This document shows positions 1 to 9,135 of a stretch of 64,000 nucleotides of DNA, one piece after another. The stretch is from positions 62,001-126,000 of the forward strand of contig NZ_QKOB01000003.1 in NCBI RefSeq assembly GCF_003226535.1, given 5' to 3'. Both the position numbers and the translations under genes were made by a program. Every line of letters begins with the position of its first letter. Positions within the stretch are counted from its first letter, which is position 1. Below the pieces are notes generated by a model. The model ran no database searches. It saw only the letters and a program-made list of their open reading frames with translations, and was not told where the DNA came from. The DNA comes from Meiothermus sp. Pnk-1. GTDB taxonomy: Bacteria > Deinococcota > Deinococci > Deinococcales > Thermaceae.

Positions 1-13
1 GCGCGTTAGCGGG

Positions 14-1672
14 TTGGGTTGGGTGGGGCTGTTGCTGCTGGTCGCCCTGCCGGGGCTAATTTCGGGCTACTGGCTCTTCCTGGCTACGGGGATACTCATC
101 GCCAGCCTCCTCACCTGGAGCCTGGGGCTTCTGGGCGGGATGGCCGGCTTGGTCTCGCTCTGCCAGCTTTCGCTGGCTGGGGTGGGAGGTTGGGTGGTGG
201 CCTACTTCAACGCCAACGAACTGCCAGTACCCTTTGTGCTCCAGGTGCTAATTGGGTCCCTGACGGCTTTGGGTATCGGGGTGCTTATCGGCCTACCCTC
301 GCTGCGGGTGCGAGGGATTCACCTGGCGGTGGTCAGCTTGGGCTTTGCCGCGGTGGCCGACCTCTTCTTTACCCTGCTCAACTTTCCCGGGGGGGTGATC
401 GGCAAGCCGGTGGTGCGTCCGGGATGGCTGACCTCTGACGCGGCCTACTACTGGTTCTGCCTAGGGGTCTTGCTCTGCTGCATGGGCCTGGGTCTTTGGC
501 TTTACCAAAGCCGCTGGGGCAGCGCCTGGCTGGCGGTTAAGCACTCAGAGCGGGCTGCCGCGGCCATGGGGATCAATGTGAGCGGGGCCAAGCTCTGGGC
601 CTTTGCCTTGAGCGCGGGGATGGCCGGGCTCGCGGGGGGGCTGCTGGCCGGGCTCTTGGGGCTGCTCTCGGCCAGCAACTTCGCCCCCACGGGCTCGCTG
701 GTTCTGTTCGCCAGCGCGGTGATGGTGGGGGCGCAGTACCCTGCGGGGGCTTTCTTGGCCGGGGGGATGAGCTGGTTGGTGCCGGAGCTCCTGAGTCGGC
801 TGGGCCTCTCGCAAAACCTGGGCAACTTGTTCTTTGCCTTCGGGGTCTTGATGGCCCTCAAGGCCGGGGGCGGTGTCTTCGAGGTGGCGGTGCGCAACCG
901 GGGGCGGCGCACCGAGGCCAGGCCGCTTCCCACCCCTGGCTCGAGCCTCCCCCCCCGGCCTGGCCCCAGGCCCGTCCTGGAGGTGCGGGGCCTCTCGATG
1001 AGCTATGGCCCGGTACAGGCCCTCCAGCGGGTGAGCTTCGCCCTCAGAGAAGGGCAGGTGCTGGGCCTAATCGGTCCCAACGGGGCGGGCAAGTCGAGCC
1101 TGGTGGATGCGGTGAGCGGCTTCGTGCCCTATCAGGGAGGGGTGCGCTTCTTGGGGCAGGCCCTGGAGGGACTTTCGCCCAGCCAGCGGGCCCGGGCAGG
1201 GCTGCGGCGCAGCTTCCAGCAGGACCGCACCATCCCCGAGCTCGGGGTGCAGGCCTACCTCGAGCTCGCCGCTGGCCGACGCCTCACCCCTGCCGAACTC
1301 GCCGAGGCCCAGGCCTTCGCCGGGTTAGACGATCCGAAGGTGCCCCTTTACGCCTTGGATGTGGGCACCCGACGGAGGCTGGAGGTGGCCGGAATCCTGG
1401 CCGCAAGGCCCCGGGTGGTGCTTTTGGACGAGCCCGCAGCCGGCCTTTCGGTCCACGAGAGCCGCGCTTTGGCCGAGCGCATCGCCCAGATACCGGCGGT
1501 GTACGGGGCGGCGGTCTTGCTCATCGAGCACGACATGGAGGTGGTGCGGCGGGCCTGCGACGAGGTGGTGGTGCTGGACTTTGGGGTGGTGATTGAAGCA
1601 GGCCCCACCGCTATGGTGCTCTCCAGCCCCAAGGTGGTGGCGGCCTACCTGGGCGAGGAGGTGGCGGTGTGA
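14..1672 (+). CDS. LivM-LivG fusion: ABC importer permease plus ATPase
   Basis: Fused inner-membrane permease and ATPase of a branched-chain-amino-acid-type (HAAT) importer. Residues 1-290 are hydrophobic with the LivM pattern (for example AALGIN-like AAAAMGINV after the membrane spans). From about residue 320 an ATPase follows, with Walker A GPNGAGKSS near 353 and Walker B VVLLDEPAAGL near 467. The ABC signature is degenerate (DVGTRRRLEVA). In most bacteria LivM and LivG are separate proteins. No in-frame stop separates the chosen TTG from the window edge, so the true start may lie outside. A gene for LivH and the binding protein would be expected upstream. Position at the head of an aromatic-catabolic operon suggests an aromatic acid or related carboxylate as substrate (inference). 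Confidence 0.9.
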   Translation: MGWVGLLLLVALPGLISGYWLFLATGILIASLLTWSLGLLGGMAGLVSLCQLSLAGVGGWVVAYFNANELPVPFVLQVLIGSLTALGIGVLIGLPSLRVRGIHLAVVSLGFAAVADLFFTLLNFPGGVIGKPVVRPGWLTSDAAYYWFCLGVLLCCMGLGLWLYQSRWGSAWLAVKHSERAAAAMGINVSGAKLWAFALSAGMAGLAGGLLAGLLGLLSASNFAPTGSLVLFASAVMVGAQYPAGAFLAGGMSWLVPELLSRLGLSQNLGNLFFAFGVLMALKAGGGVFEVAVRNRGRRTEARPLPTPGSSLPPRPGPRPVLEVRGLSMSYGPVQALQRVSFALREGQVLGLIGPNGAGKSSLVDAVSGFVPYQGGVRFLGQALEGLSPSQRARAGLRRSFQQDRTIPELGVQAYLELAAGRRLTPAELAEAQAFAGLDDPKVPLYALDVGTRRRLEVAGILAARPRVVLLDEPAAGLSVHESRALAERIAQIPAVYGAAVLLIEHDMEVVRRACDEVVVLDFGVVIEAGPTAMVLSSPKVVAAYLGEEVAV

Positions 1673-2367
1673 GCTTGGAGGTGCGCGGGCTGCATGTGGC
1701 TCGAGGCCAGGCCCCGGTGGTGCGGGGGGTGAGCTTCAGCGCACCACCGGGGGAGGTGACGGCGCTTTTGGGCCCCAACGGGGCGGGCAAGACCACGCTG
1801 CTCGAGGCCCTTTCGGGCATCCTGCCGGCACAGAGGGGAGAGGTATGGCTTTTGGGGGTTCGGGTAGAGCGAGCCTCGAGGGTAGCCCGCTCCCGGGCCG
1901 GGTTGGCCCATGTGGAGCAAGGCCGCTCGGTCTTTCCCGGACTCACGGTGGAGGAGAACCTGTGGGTAGGAGCCAGAGCTGGCTTGGAGGAAGCTTTTCG
2001 CCTGTTCCCCGAGCTGGAGAAGCGCCGCCGGGTACTGGCGGGACGGCTTTCGGGGGGGGAGCAGCAGATGCTGGTGCTGGCCCGAGCCCTCTTGGGCCGG
2101 CCACGGGTGCTGCTCCTCGACGAGATGTCGCTGGGGCTGGCCCCGCTGGTGGTGCGGCGGCTAATCGGGGCTGTGGAGCAGCTGGCCCAGGCCGGGTTGG
2201 CGGTGCTCTTGGTAGAGCAGTTCGCCCCCCTGGCCTTGGGCATCGCCCAACGGGCCTTGGTGATGAGCCAGGGGCGGCTTGTCTACAGCGGTCCAGCCCA
2301 AGGCCTGCTGCGCGAGCCCGAGCTATTGCAAGAGGCCTACTTGGGCCGCTTGGAGGCAAAACCATGA
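1669..2367 (+). CDS. livF: LivF-type ABC ATPase
   Basis: Second cytoplasmic ATPase of the same importer, 232 residues as usual for LivF. It shows Walker A GPNGAGKTT near residue 35, an intact signature LSGGEQQ near 126 and Walker B VLLLDEMSLGL near 148. The GTG start overlaps the stop of the LivM-LivG gene (GTGA), so translation is coupled. It pairs with the fused LivG domain, whose signature motif is poorer, suggesting an asymmetric ATPase dimer (inference). Confidence 0.92.
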   Translation: MSLEVRGLHVARGQAPVVRGVSFSAPPGEVTALLGPNGAGKTTLLEALSGILPAQRGEVWLLGVRVERASRVARSRAGLAHVEQGRSVFPGLTVEENLWVGARAGLEEAFRLFPELEKRRRVLAGRLSGGEQQMLVLARALLGRPRVLLLDEMSLGLAPLVVRRLIGAVEQLAQAGLAVLLVEQFAPLALGIAQRALVMSQGRLVYSGPAQGLLREPELLQEAYLGRLEAKP

Positions 2368-2786
2368 CCCGCGAGCGCTACGAAACGTACATCTGGCGTT
2401 TCAACGCTCAGGACCTAAGCGTTTTTGAGGAGTTTCTCTCCCCCAGGGTGCGGGTGCTCAACGGCACCTTAGAGCTGCTAGGCCGCGAGGCCGTGCAGGC
2501 CCACTACGCCCGGATTTGGCACACCTTTCGCGAGACCCTAGATATAGAGCGTTGGGTGGCTGACGGCGAGGGCCTGGCGGTGCAGATGCGGGCCCACTTC
2601 CAGACCTTGCGCGACGACCCTGCCTCACCTTTCGGCCCGGTGGCCGCTGGGGAGTGCTTCGACTTCGAAGGCATCGTGCTGTACCGGGTAGAAGAGGGCC
2701 GCTTTAGCGAGATCCGGGTGGCCTACAACCGCTTCACCCGTACCGACCGGGAAGGCCGCCAGCGGGAGCTGGGCATCCCCCACTAG
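2364..2786 (+). CDS. NTF2-like / SnoaL-fold protein
   Basis: 140-residue cytoplasmic protein starting MTRERYETYIWRFN, coupled by an ATGA overlap to livF. The pattern of an N-terminal helix pair (RFNAQDLSVFEEFL), the AVQAHYARIW segment and alternating beta strands ending in FDFEGIVLYRVEEGRFSEIRV is typical of the SnoaL/NTF2-like superfamily, which includes small isomerases, dehydratases and ester cyclases. No catalytic residue can be assigned with certainty. Operon position suggests a role in handling a catabolic intermediate. Confidence 0.7.
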   Translation: MTRERYETYIWRFNAQDLSVFEEFLSPRVRVLNGTLELLGREAVQAHYARIWHTFRETLDIERWVADGEGLAVQMRAHFQTLRDDPASPFGPVAAGECFDFEGIVLYRVEEGRFSEIRVAYNRFTRTDREGRQRELGIPH

Positions 2787-2797
2787 GAGGTGTGGCG

Positions 2798-3592
2798 ATG
2801 CGGCTACCCCCTTCCGCCGACCCCAAGGCCTGCTCCGCGCGCTTGGCGGGCAAGGTGGCCATTGTGACCGGTATCGGCAGCGGTATCGGCAAGTCCTGCG
2901 CACTGATGTTCGCCCGGCACGGGGCCCAGGTGGTGGGCTGCGACCTAGACCCCGCCACTGCCCAGGCCACCTGGGAGGAAGCTCAGGCCGAGGGGCTCGA
3001 GCTAAAAAGCCTCCACCCCTGCGACCTAACCCGGCCCGAGGAGGCCCGCCGGCTGGTGGAGTTCACTTTGGCCTGCTTTGGACGCCTCCACATCTTGGTC
3101 AACGCGGCGGCCTGGGCGGCCTTTAAGCCGGTGGAGGAGCTCAGCTACGAGGAGTGGCGGAGAACCCTGGCGAGCGAGCTCGACCTGGTCTTCCTGCTCT
3201 GCAAGGCTGCCTGGCCTTACCTGAAGCAAGAGGGCGGAGCCATTATCAACTTTGCTTCGGCTAACGCCTACCGGGTGCTGGAAAAAAGCCCTGCCTTGGC
3301 TCACTGCGCGGGCAAAGGTGGGGTGCTGGCTATGACCCGACAGCTGGCGCTGGAGGGCGCACCTTTTGGCATTCGAGCCAATACCATCTCCCCGGGACTG
3401 GTGATAACCGGGGCTACTCGGCCGGTTATTGCCGACCCTGAAATTCACGCCCTGTGGCTCAAGGAACACATGCTACCCCGCTTTGGAACCCCTGAGGACG
3501 TGGCCTGGGCGGCGGTGTTTCTGGCCTCAGACGAGGCGGGCTGGATTACCGCCGCCGACCTTGCCGTGGATGGAGGCACGAGAGCGCTATGA
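2798..3592 (+). CDS. Short-chain dehydrogenase/reductase with altered catalytic Tyr
   Basis: Classical-size SDR (264 residues) using NAD(P). ATG at 2798 lies 7 bases after AGGAGG, better than the GTG at 2792. The Rossmann motif VTGIGSGIGKS and a VNAAAWA segment in place of NNAG are visible. The usual YxxxK catalytic pair reads HCAGK, so the tyrosine position is histidine while lysine is kept. The serine strand is FASANAYR. The protein may therefore be a divergent dehydrogenase or use another proton donor. It would oxidise or reduce an alcohol or dihydrodiol intermediate in the pathway (inference). Confidence 0.85.
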   Translation: MRLPPSADPKACSARLAGKVAIVTGIGSGIGKSCALMFARHGAQVVGCDLDPATAQATWEEAQAEGLELKSLHPCDLTRPEEARRLVEFTLACFGRLHILVNAAAWAAFKPVEELSYEEWRRTLASELDLVFLLCKAAWPYLKQEGGAIINFASANAYRVLEKSPALAHCAGKGGVLAMTRQLALEGAPFGIRANTISPGLVITGATRPVIADPEIHALWLKEHMLPRFGTPEDVAWAAVFLASDEAGWITAADLAVDGGTRAL

Positions 3593-4956
3593 GCTTTAGT
3601 GGAGCTGTTTTTCGTAAAGGCGAACCCGGCTATGAGGAAGCCCGTGTGGGGCGCATCTTCAACGGGCGCAGACCCGAGCGCTACCCCGAGCTCATCGTCT
3701 TTGCCGAGGACGAGGAGGACGTGGTGCGGGCGGTGCGGTTGGCCCGGTCCCAGGGGCTGCGGCTAGCTATACGGGCCGGAGGACATAGCTGGGCGGCCTG
3801 GAGCCTGTGGGAGGGGGCTTTGCTCCTCGATCTCTCCCGTATGCAGGAGATGGCCTACGACGAGGCCACCGGGGTGGTACGGGTGGCCCCCGCAGTTAAG
3901 GGAGGGGCTACCCTGGCCCCCTACCTCGAGGCCCGTGGGCGGATGTTCCACGGCGGGCACTGCCCCACGGTGGGGTTGGGGGGCTTCCTGCTGCAGGGTG
4001 GCATGGGCTGGAACTGCCGCGGCTGGGGCTGGGCTGCGGAGGCGGTGATGGCGCTGGAGGTGGTCACTGCCGAGGGAGAGCGGGTCTGGGCCGATGCCGA
4101 GAGGAACCCCGACCTCTACTGGGCCGCCCGTGGGGCCGGGCCGGGTTTCCCGGGGGTGGTGACCCGGTTTTACCTACAGACCCGCCCCCTGCCTAAGGCC
4201 CTTACCCAAACCACCCACATTTACCCGTTGGATTACACCGCGGAGGTGCTAGCCTGGCTCCAAGAGATCCACGCCCAGGTAGACCCCCGGGTAGAGCTGG
4301 TGGCCCTGAGTCTAGTGCCGCCAGGCTTAGGCCATCGGGCCTTAGTAGTGCACGGCCTGGCCATGGTGGATAGCCCCGAGGAGGGCCGGGCAGCGCTGGC
4401 TTTGCTTGAGACCTGTCCCGTGCGGGAGAAAGCCCTGGTACGCCAGGTGGCCGAGCCCACTAGCTTCGAGGATGAGCGGCGCGAACAGCTCAGGCAGAAC
4501 CCCGAGGGGGCCCGCTACGCGGTGGACAACGCCTGGGTCGCTGGCCCCCCGGAAGCGGTGGTACCTCGCCTGGTGGAGACCTTCACCACCCCCCCTACCC
4601 CCGAGACTTTCGCCTTGTGGTTCAGCATGGCCCCGTTGCGTCCCCTGCCTGACATGGCCCTTTCCTTGCAGAGCGAGATCTACTTCGCTCTCTACACCAT
4701 CTGGCGTGACCCCACCGACGACGTGCGCTGCCGGGAGTGGCTAGCCCAGCAGATGGGCCGCCTCGAGCCCGTCACCCTGGGGCAGTACCTAGGCGACTCC
4801 GACTTCACCACCCGTGCGCTGCGCTTCATGCAGGAGGCGCACTGGGCGCGCTTACAGGCCATCCGAGCCCAGCGCGACCCCGCAGGGCTGTTTGTCTCTT
4901 ACCTGATCCAAGACGAGCGTACCTTGAATAAAAACCCCTGGGAGTGCCATGTTTGA
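3589..4956 (+). CDS. FAD-linked oxidase, berberine-bridge-enzyme type
   Basis: 455-residue flavoprotein with the PCMH FAD-binding fold (FAD_binding_4) and a C-terminal BBE domain. RAGGHS places a histidine at residue 66 and GGHCPTVGLGG a cysteine at 125: these are the two positions that carry bicovalent FAD in this family, so bicovalent flavin is likely. No signal peptide is visible. Family members oxidise alcohols, sugars or aromatic substrates with oxygen. The gene is coupled to the SDR by an ATGA overlap and its 3' end overlaps the next gene. Confidence 0.87.
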   Translation: MSFSGAVFRKGEPGYEEARVGRIFNGRRPERYPELIVFAEDEEDVVRAVRLARSQGLRLAIRAGGHSWAAWSLWEGALLLDLSRMQEMAYDEATGVVRVAPAVKGGATLAPYLEARGRMFHGGHCPTVGLGGFLLQGGMGWNCRGWGWAAEAVMALEVVTAEGERVWADAERNPDLYWAARGAGPGFPGVVTRFYLQTRPLPKALTQTTHIYPLDYTAEVLAWLQEIHAQVDPRVELVALSLVPPGLGHRALVVHGLAMVDSPEEGRAALALLETCPVREKALVRQVAEPTSFEDERREQLRQNPEGARYAVDNAWVAGPPEAVVPRLVETFTTPPTPETFALWFSMAPLRPLPDMALSLQSEIYFALYTIWRDPTDDVRCREWLAQQMGRLEPVTLGQYLGDSDFTTRALRFMQEAHWARLQAIRAQRDPAGLFVSYLIQDERTLNKNPWECHV

Positions 4957-5356
4957 GCTATACCCCCACCACCTGGGCCTGAGCGTGCCCAACCTGGAGG
5001 AAAGCCTCGCCTGGTACGAACGGGTGCTGGGTTTTGTCCGGGAGAAGACCCTCTACCTGGAGGCCATCCCGGCCCGGGTGGCCTTTTTGCGGCGGGGGGA
5101 GTTCCGCTTGGAGCTTTTCGAGGTTCCCGGCGCGAACCCCCTGCCCGAGGAGCGTAAGACCCCTCACGCTGACCTCAAAACTCATGGCACCAAGCACCTG
5201 GCCTTCGCGGTGGAGGACGTGGAAGCGGCAGTGGAGGAACTCAGGAGGAGAGGGGTGGAGGTGGTCATGCAGGCCCGCATCGAGGGGGGGTCCATGGCCT
5301 TTATCCGTGACAACGCAGGAAACCTGTTCGAGCTGGTACAGGCTTCCTCGTTCTAA
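4949..5356 (+). CDS. VOC (glyoxalase/dioxygenase fold) protein
   Basis: 135-residue single vicinal-oxygen-chelate protein made of two beta-alpha-beta-beta-beta modules. Metal-ligand positions are suggested by HHLGLSV near residue 8, HLAFAVEDV near 78 and FELVQ near the end. It overlaps the 3' end of the oxidase gene by 8 bases. VOC members include glyoxalases, epimerases and extradiol dioxygenases; the catalysed reaction cannot be deduced from sequence alone, but the neighbouring larger VOC protein is a better ring-cleavage candidate. Confidence 0.82.
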   Translation: MFELYPHHLGLSVPNLEESLAWYERVLGFVREKTLYLEAIPARVAFLRRGEFRLELFEVPGANPLPEERKTPHADLKTHGTKHLAFAVEDVEAAVEELRRRGVEVVMQARIEGGSMAFIRDNAGNLFELVQASSF

Positions 5357-5403
5357 GGAGGTTGGTATGCAAGGAGTTCAAGCCGCTTTTGCAAGGAGGC
5401 AAC

Positions 5404-6423
5404 ATGCCTAGGTGTTTTTTGTCCCAGCTTATCCACGTGGAGCTCATCACCCCAAAGCTCGAGGAGTCCTTGGCCTTTTTTACCCGAATCGGGGGGCTTT
5501 ACCTGGTGCACCGCGAGGAGGGGCGGGCTTATCTGCGCTGCTGGGGTGATCACTACACCTACAGCCTGATCCTCAGCCAGGGCGAGCTTCCGGGGTTGGG
5601 GCACGCGGCCTGGCGCACCTGGAGCGCTGAGGACTTGGAACAAGCCGTGCGCAACATCGAGGCTAGCGGCGTGAGCGGAGAGTGGGTGGAGGGGAGCTTC
5701 GGTCACGGCCCGGCCTACCGCTTCCGCGCGCCGGGGGGCCACCCCATTGAGCTGGTTTGGGAAGTGGAGCGGTACCAGGCTCCCCCCGAGTGGGCCTCCA
5801 CCTACCCTGAGCGGCCCCAGCGTTTCGCCGGAGGGGGGCTGGAGCCGCGCCAGCTCGACCACCTGACCGTGGCCAGCCGCGATCCGTATGGCGACGCGGA
5901 GTGGTTCCGCCGGGTGCTGGGCTTTCGCTTTATGTGCTACAACGGCCTGGAGGACAACCCCGACTTGGTGGTCTTTTCCATGGTCACCACCAACGAGAAG
6001 AACCACGACCTGGCCTTCGCCAAAGACATGTCTCCTATCCCCGGGCGGCTGCACCACTTGGCCTTCTGGGTGGACAACCGCGAGCTGCACCAGCGGGCCG
6101 CCGATCTCCTGCTGGAAGCAGGGGTGTCACTGGAGTATGGCCCCGGCATCCACGGCATGGGCGAGCAGACTTACCTCTATTTCCGCGAACCGGGCGGAGT
6201 ACGCATCGAGGTAAACACCGGTGGGGTACGCAACTACGTACCGGATTGGGAGCCGGTGCGCTGGCGGCCTTCTCAGGGTTCCAACACCTTCTACCGCAAC
6301 GCTGCCATGCCCGACTCCATGCTGGAGGCCTTCCCTCCCGCCGACAAGGTAGCCGCCGCTGACCTCGAGCTCCTCCCCGACCGCCAGCAGTTCAACCCCT
6401 GGGGCAAGCGCGGCCTGGGCTAA
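5404..6423 (+). CDS. Type I extradiol ring-cleavage dioxygenase (VOC)
   Basis: 339-residue two-domain VOC protein of the catechol 2,3-dioxygenase class. ATG at 5404 follows AAGGAGG with good spacing; an upstream TTG at 5362 would add 14 unlikely residues. The C-terminal module carries the Fe(II) ligand set: His in LDHLTVAS, His in HHLAFWV and Glu in GVRIEVNTGG, plus the conserved Tyr region TYLYFREPGG. It should open a dihydroxylated aromatic ring next to the diol. Clustered with an aromatic hydroxylase and two FAH hydrolases, it forms the core of a meta-cleavage route. Confidence 0.88.
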   Translation: MPRCFLSQLIHVELITPKLEESLAFFTRIGGLYLVHREEGRAYLRCWGDHYTYSLILSQGELPGLGHAAWRTWSAEDLEQAVRNIEASGVSGEWVEGSFGHGPAYRFRAPGGHPIELVWEVERYQAPPEWASTYPERPQRFAGGGLEPRQLDHLTVASRDPYGDAEWFRRVLGFRFMCYNGLEDNPDLVVFSMVTTNEKNHDLAFAKDMSPIPGRLHHLAFWVDNRELHQRAADLLLEAGVSLEYGPGIHGMGEQTYLYFREPGGVRIEVNTGGVRNYVPDWEPVRWRPSQGSNTFYRNAAMPDSMLEAFPPADKVAAADLELLPDRQQFNPWGKRGLG

Positions 6424-6435
6424 GGGAGGGGCGCC

Positions 6436-7194
6436 ATGCGCTTGATTGACCTTTCAGCGCCCATTCAGGCCACCCCTCCTGAGATGCCGCCGTTCCAGCG
6501 CATCAGCATCGAGTTCTCCGACCACCAAGCGGGCCTAGAGGAAGTGAAGGCTCTTTTTGGCTTGGGGCCTGAGCACCTGCGCCGGGGTGAAGCCTGGGCG
6601 GTGGAGACCATCACTCACCTGGGCACCCATAGCTCCACCCATGTGGATGCCCCCTACCACTACAATTCTGTAATCGGCGGTGCGCCCGCACCCCGCGTCC
6701 ACGAGCTGCCGCTGGAGTGGTTTTTTGCCCCAGGGGTGGTGCTGGAGTTCCGCCATAAGGCCGACGGGGAGGCCATCACTCAAGAAGAGGTGGAGGCCGA
6801 ACTAAGGCGCATCGGCCACGCACTACGACCTTTGGATATCGTGCTCATGCGCACCGGGCGGGATGCCTTCTACGGTGCCCCCGACTACTGGACTAAGGGT
6901 CCCGGAGTCACGGTGGAGGCCACCCGCTGGCTCTTCGCCCAGGGGGTGCGGGTGATGGGGATTGACGCCTGGGGCTGGGACCGGCCCCTCCACCTGCAGG
7001 CCAAGGAAGCGCTCGAGAAGAACCAGCCCGGCATCTTCTGGGCTGCTCATCAGGCCGATCTGCCCTACGCCCAGATCGAGCGGCTGTGCAACCTAGGGGC
7101 CCTGCCCAGCACCGGATTTCGGGTGGCCTGCTTCCCCTTGCGCATCGTGGGGGCCAGCGCCGCCCCGGCCCGAGTGGTGGCCATTGTGGAGTGA
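6436..7194 (+). CDS. Cyclase-family hydrolase (kynurenine-formamidase-like)
   Basis: 252-residue protein of the metal-dependent cyclase/formamidase family (PF04199). The metal-binding signature HLGTHSSTHVDAPYHY matches HxGTHxDxPxH with a short insertion. Further family landmarks are GVVLEFRHK and VMGIDAWGWDRP. Members hydrolyse N-formyl amides, lactones or isatin-type rings. Spacing of 12 bases after the dioxygenase gene and the next gene 2 bases downstream place it in the operon. An isatin- or formamide-type intermediate is possible, but not shown. Confidence 0.82.
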   Translation: MRLIDLSAPIQATPPEMPPFQRISIEFSDHQAGLEEVKALFGLGPEHLRRGEAWAVETITHLGTHSSTHVDAPYHYNSVIGGAPAPRVHELPLEWFFAPGVVLEFRHKADGEAITQEEVEAELRRIGHALRPLDIVLMRTGRDAFYGAPDYWTKGPGVTVEATRWLFAQGVRVMGIDAWGWDRPLHLQAKEALEKNQPGIFWAAHQADLPYAQIERLCNLGALPSTGFRVACFPLRIVGASAAPARVVAIVE

Positions 7195-7196
7195 GT

Positions 7197-8129
7197 ATGC
7201 GCTTGGATCTGCATGGACACCTCGAGCCCCCCCTTTACACCCAGATGGTGGCCCGGGTTTTGGGCCCGGCCCCGGTACCGCCCTGGACGGCGGAAGAGCA
7301 GCTTGAGATGATGGCCCGTTACGGCATCGCCGCCACGGTGGTCTCGCTCCCCCCGCCGGGGGTCTTTCTGGGCGATGGGGCCCAAGCCCGCGAGCTGGCT
7401 CGAGCCACCAACGAGTTCTATGCCTCCCTCTTGCGCCGGTACCCCCACCGCTATGCGGCCCTGGCCGCACTACCGCTGCCCGATGTGGGAGCTGCACTAG
7501 AGGAGCTGGCTTATGCGTTAGATGACTTGGGTTTAGACGGGGTGGCCCTCTTCTCCCAGGTGGGGGGGCGCTACCTGGGGGACGAGCGGTTTGAACCACT
7601 CCTGGCCGAGCTCGACCGGCGGGGGGCCTATGCCTTTGTCCACCCCACCCTACCTCCCTACCCAAACCCTTTGCCCCACCTGCCTATCTGGTTGCAGGAG
7701 TTTCCCTTCGAGACCACCCGGGCCATCGCTCATCTGCTTTATACGGGGGCCTTTCACCGCTACCCCCGCATCCGCTTCCAGTTCGCCCACCTGGGCGGGG
7801 CGGCCCCTTTCCTGGCTCACCGCCTGGCCTCGCTGGTGGCGCGGGCCCCGGCTTTGGGCCTGCAGGAGCGGGTACCCCAAGGACCCCTCGCCTACCTGCA
7901 ACGGCTGTACTACGACACCGGCCTCTCCAACCACGCCCCGGCCCTGGCCGCGGCGCTCGAGGTGACTCCCGTAGAGCAGATCGTCTTCGGCACCGACTGG
8001 CCCTACGCGGCCCTGCCTGAGGGTCCCGACCCCGCTCCAGGGCTTGGCTACCTGGGCCCGCACAGAGCCCGGGTGGAAGGCGCTAACGCCCGGGCCCTGG
8101 TGCCCCGGCTTTTCGAGGTGAACCCATGA
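7197..8129 (+). CDS. Amidohydrolase 2 family (ACMSD-like decarboxylase/hydrolase)
   Basis: 310-residue TIM-barrel metal enzyme (PF04909). MRLDLHGHLEPP supplies the N-terminal HxH site, HPTLPP the middle His, FAHLGG the next His and FGTDWPYA the catalytic Asp. The ATG at 7197 begins 2 bases after the previous stop. Relatives decarboxylate 2-amino-3-carboxymuconate semialdehyde, gamma-resorcylate or salicylate analogues, or hydrolyse ring-cleavage lactones. Decarboxylation of a carboxylated ring or ring-cleavage product fits the cluster (inference). Confidence 0.83.
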   Translation: MRLDLHGHLEPPLYTQMVARVLGPAPVPPWTAEEQLEMMARYGIAATVVSLPPPGVFLGDGAQARELARATNEFYASLLRRYPHRYAALAALPLPDVGAALEELAYALDDLGLDGVALFSQVGGRYLGDERFEPLLAELDRRGAYAFVHPTLPPYPNPLPHLPIWLQEFPFETTRAIAHLLYTGAFHRYPRIRFQFAHLGGAAPFLAHRLASLVARAPALGLQERVPQGPLAYLQRLYYDTGLSNHAPALAAALEVTPVEQIVFGTDWPYAALPEGPDPAPGLGYLGPHRARVEGANARALVPRLFEVNP

Positions 8130-9127
8130 GAATCGCCCGTATGCAACTTCCCGCTCCCGATGGCCCCGAGGTGCGCATCGTGGTGGCCTTCCGGCGTGAG
8201 CCTGGCCGCTGGGTGGACGTCCGCCGCGCCGCCCGGCTGAATTTTGAGCGCAAAGGGGCTACCCCTATGGCCGCCCAACGGCTGGCCCAGGCTTTGGTCC
8301 CGAGCAGCCTGAGCGCAGCCTTGGAAAACGGTGAGGCCTTCTTAGAGGCCCTGGCCCGGGCCGCCGAGGACACCAGCGGCGAGGCCATTGCCCCTGAGGG
8401 CCGGCTGGTGGCTCCCCTAGACCCCAGCCTCTACCGCGACTTCCTCTCCTTCGAGGTACACTTTACCAACGCCGCCCGCCTGCATAACCACGGGGTGGCC
8501 CCGGTGCTCTACGAGATGCCCGTGGGCTACATGGGCAATGCCCACGCCTTCATCGGCCCCGACGAGGAGGTGCCCTGGCCCTTTTACGCCAAGGAAAAGA
8601 TGGACTACGAGCTCGAGCTGGGCATCGTGGTGGGACGCGGGGGGCGCAACCTGAGGCCAGAGGAGGCCACTGGGCACATCCTGGGCCTCACCATCCTCAA
8701 CGACTTCAGCGCCCGCGATATCCAGCTGCGCGAGATGCAGGGCCGACTGGGGCCGGCCAAGGGCAAGCACTTCTGCAACGCGGTGGGGCCGGTGATCGTG
8801 ACCCTGGACGAACTGCCCTCGCGCGACCTCCAGATGACCGCCCGGGTCAACGGTGAGGTCTGGTCGAGCGGAAACAGCGGCAGCATGCTCTGGTCGCTGG
8901 AGGAGCTGGTGGCCTGGGCTTCGGCGGGCGAACCCTTGCCTGCCGGAGCCCTTTTAGGTAGCGGGACGGTGGGATGGGGTTGCGGCATGGAGCTGCAGCG
9001 GTATCTGAACCCCGGGGACGTGGTGGAGCTCGAGGTGGAGGGGATCGGGGTGCTGCGCAACCGCCTGGGCCGACCCCCTGCCGAAGGCTGGCTCCCCAGC
9101 CCCAAGACCCCCCACCTCGAGGTGTAG
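8126..9127 (+). CDS. Fumarylacetoacetate hydrolase family protein (1)
   Basis: 333-residue FAH-superfamily enzyme, coupled by ATGA to the amidohydrolase gene. The metal-binding ExE appears in DYELELGIVVG and the following conserved Asp in ILNDFSARD; GKHFCNAVGPV is the usual substrate-loop region. FAH members hydrolyse acylpyruvates or decarboxylate/hydrate ring-cleavage products. Two different FAH proteins in succession suggest two consecutive steps, for example hydrolysis and hydration (inference). Confidence 0.88.
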   Translation: MRIARMQLPAPDGPEVRIVVAFRREPGRWVDVRRAARLNFERKGATPMAAQRLAQALVPSSLSAALENGEAFLEALARAAEDTSGEAIAPEGRLVAPLDPSLYRDFLSFEVHFTNAARLHNHGVAPVLYEMPVGYMGNAHAFIGPDEEVPWPFYAKEKMDYELELGIVVGRGGRNLRPEEATGHILGLTILNDFSARDIQLREMQGRLGPAKGKHFCNAVGPVIVTLDELPSRDLQMTARVNGEVWSSGNSGSMLWSLEELVAWASAGEPLPAGALLGSGTVGWGCGMELQRYLNPGDVVELEVEGIGVLRNRLGRPPAEGWLPSPKTPHLEV

Positions 9128-9135
9128 GAGGGAGC

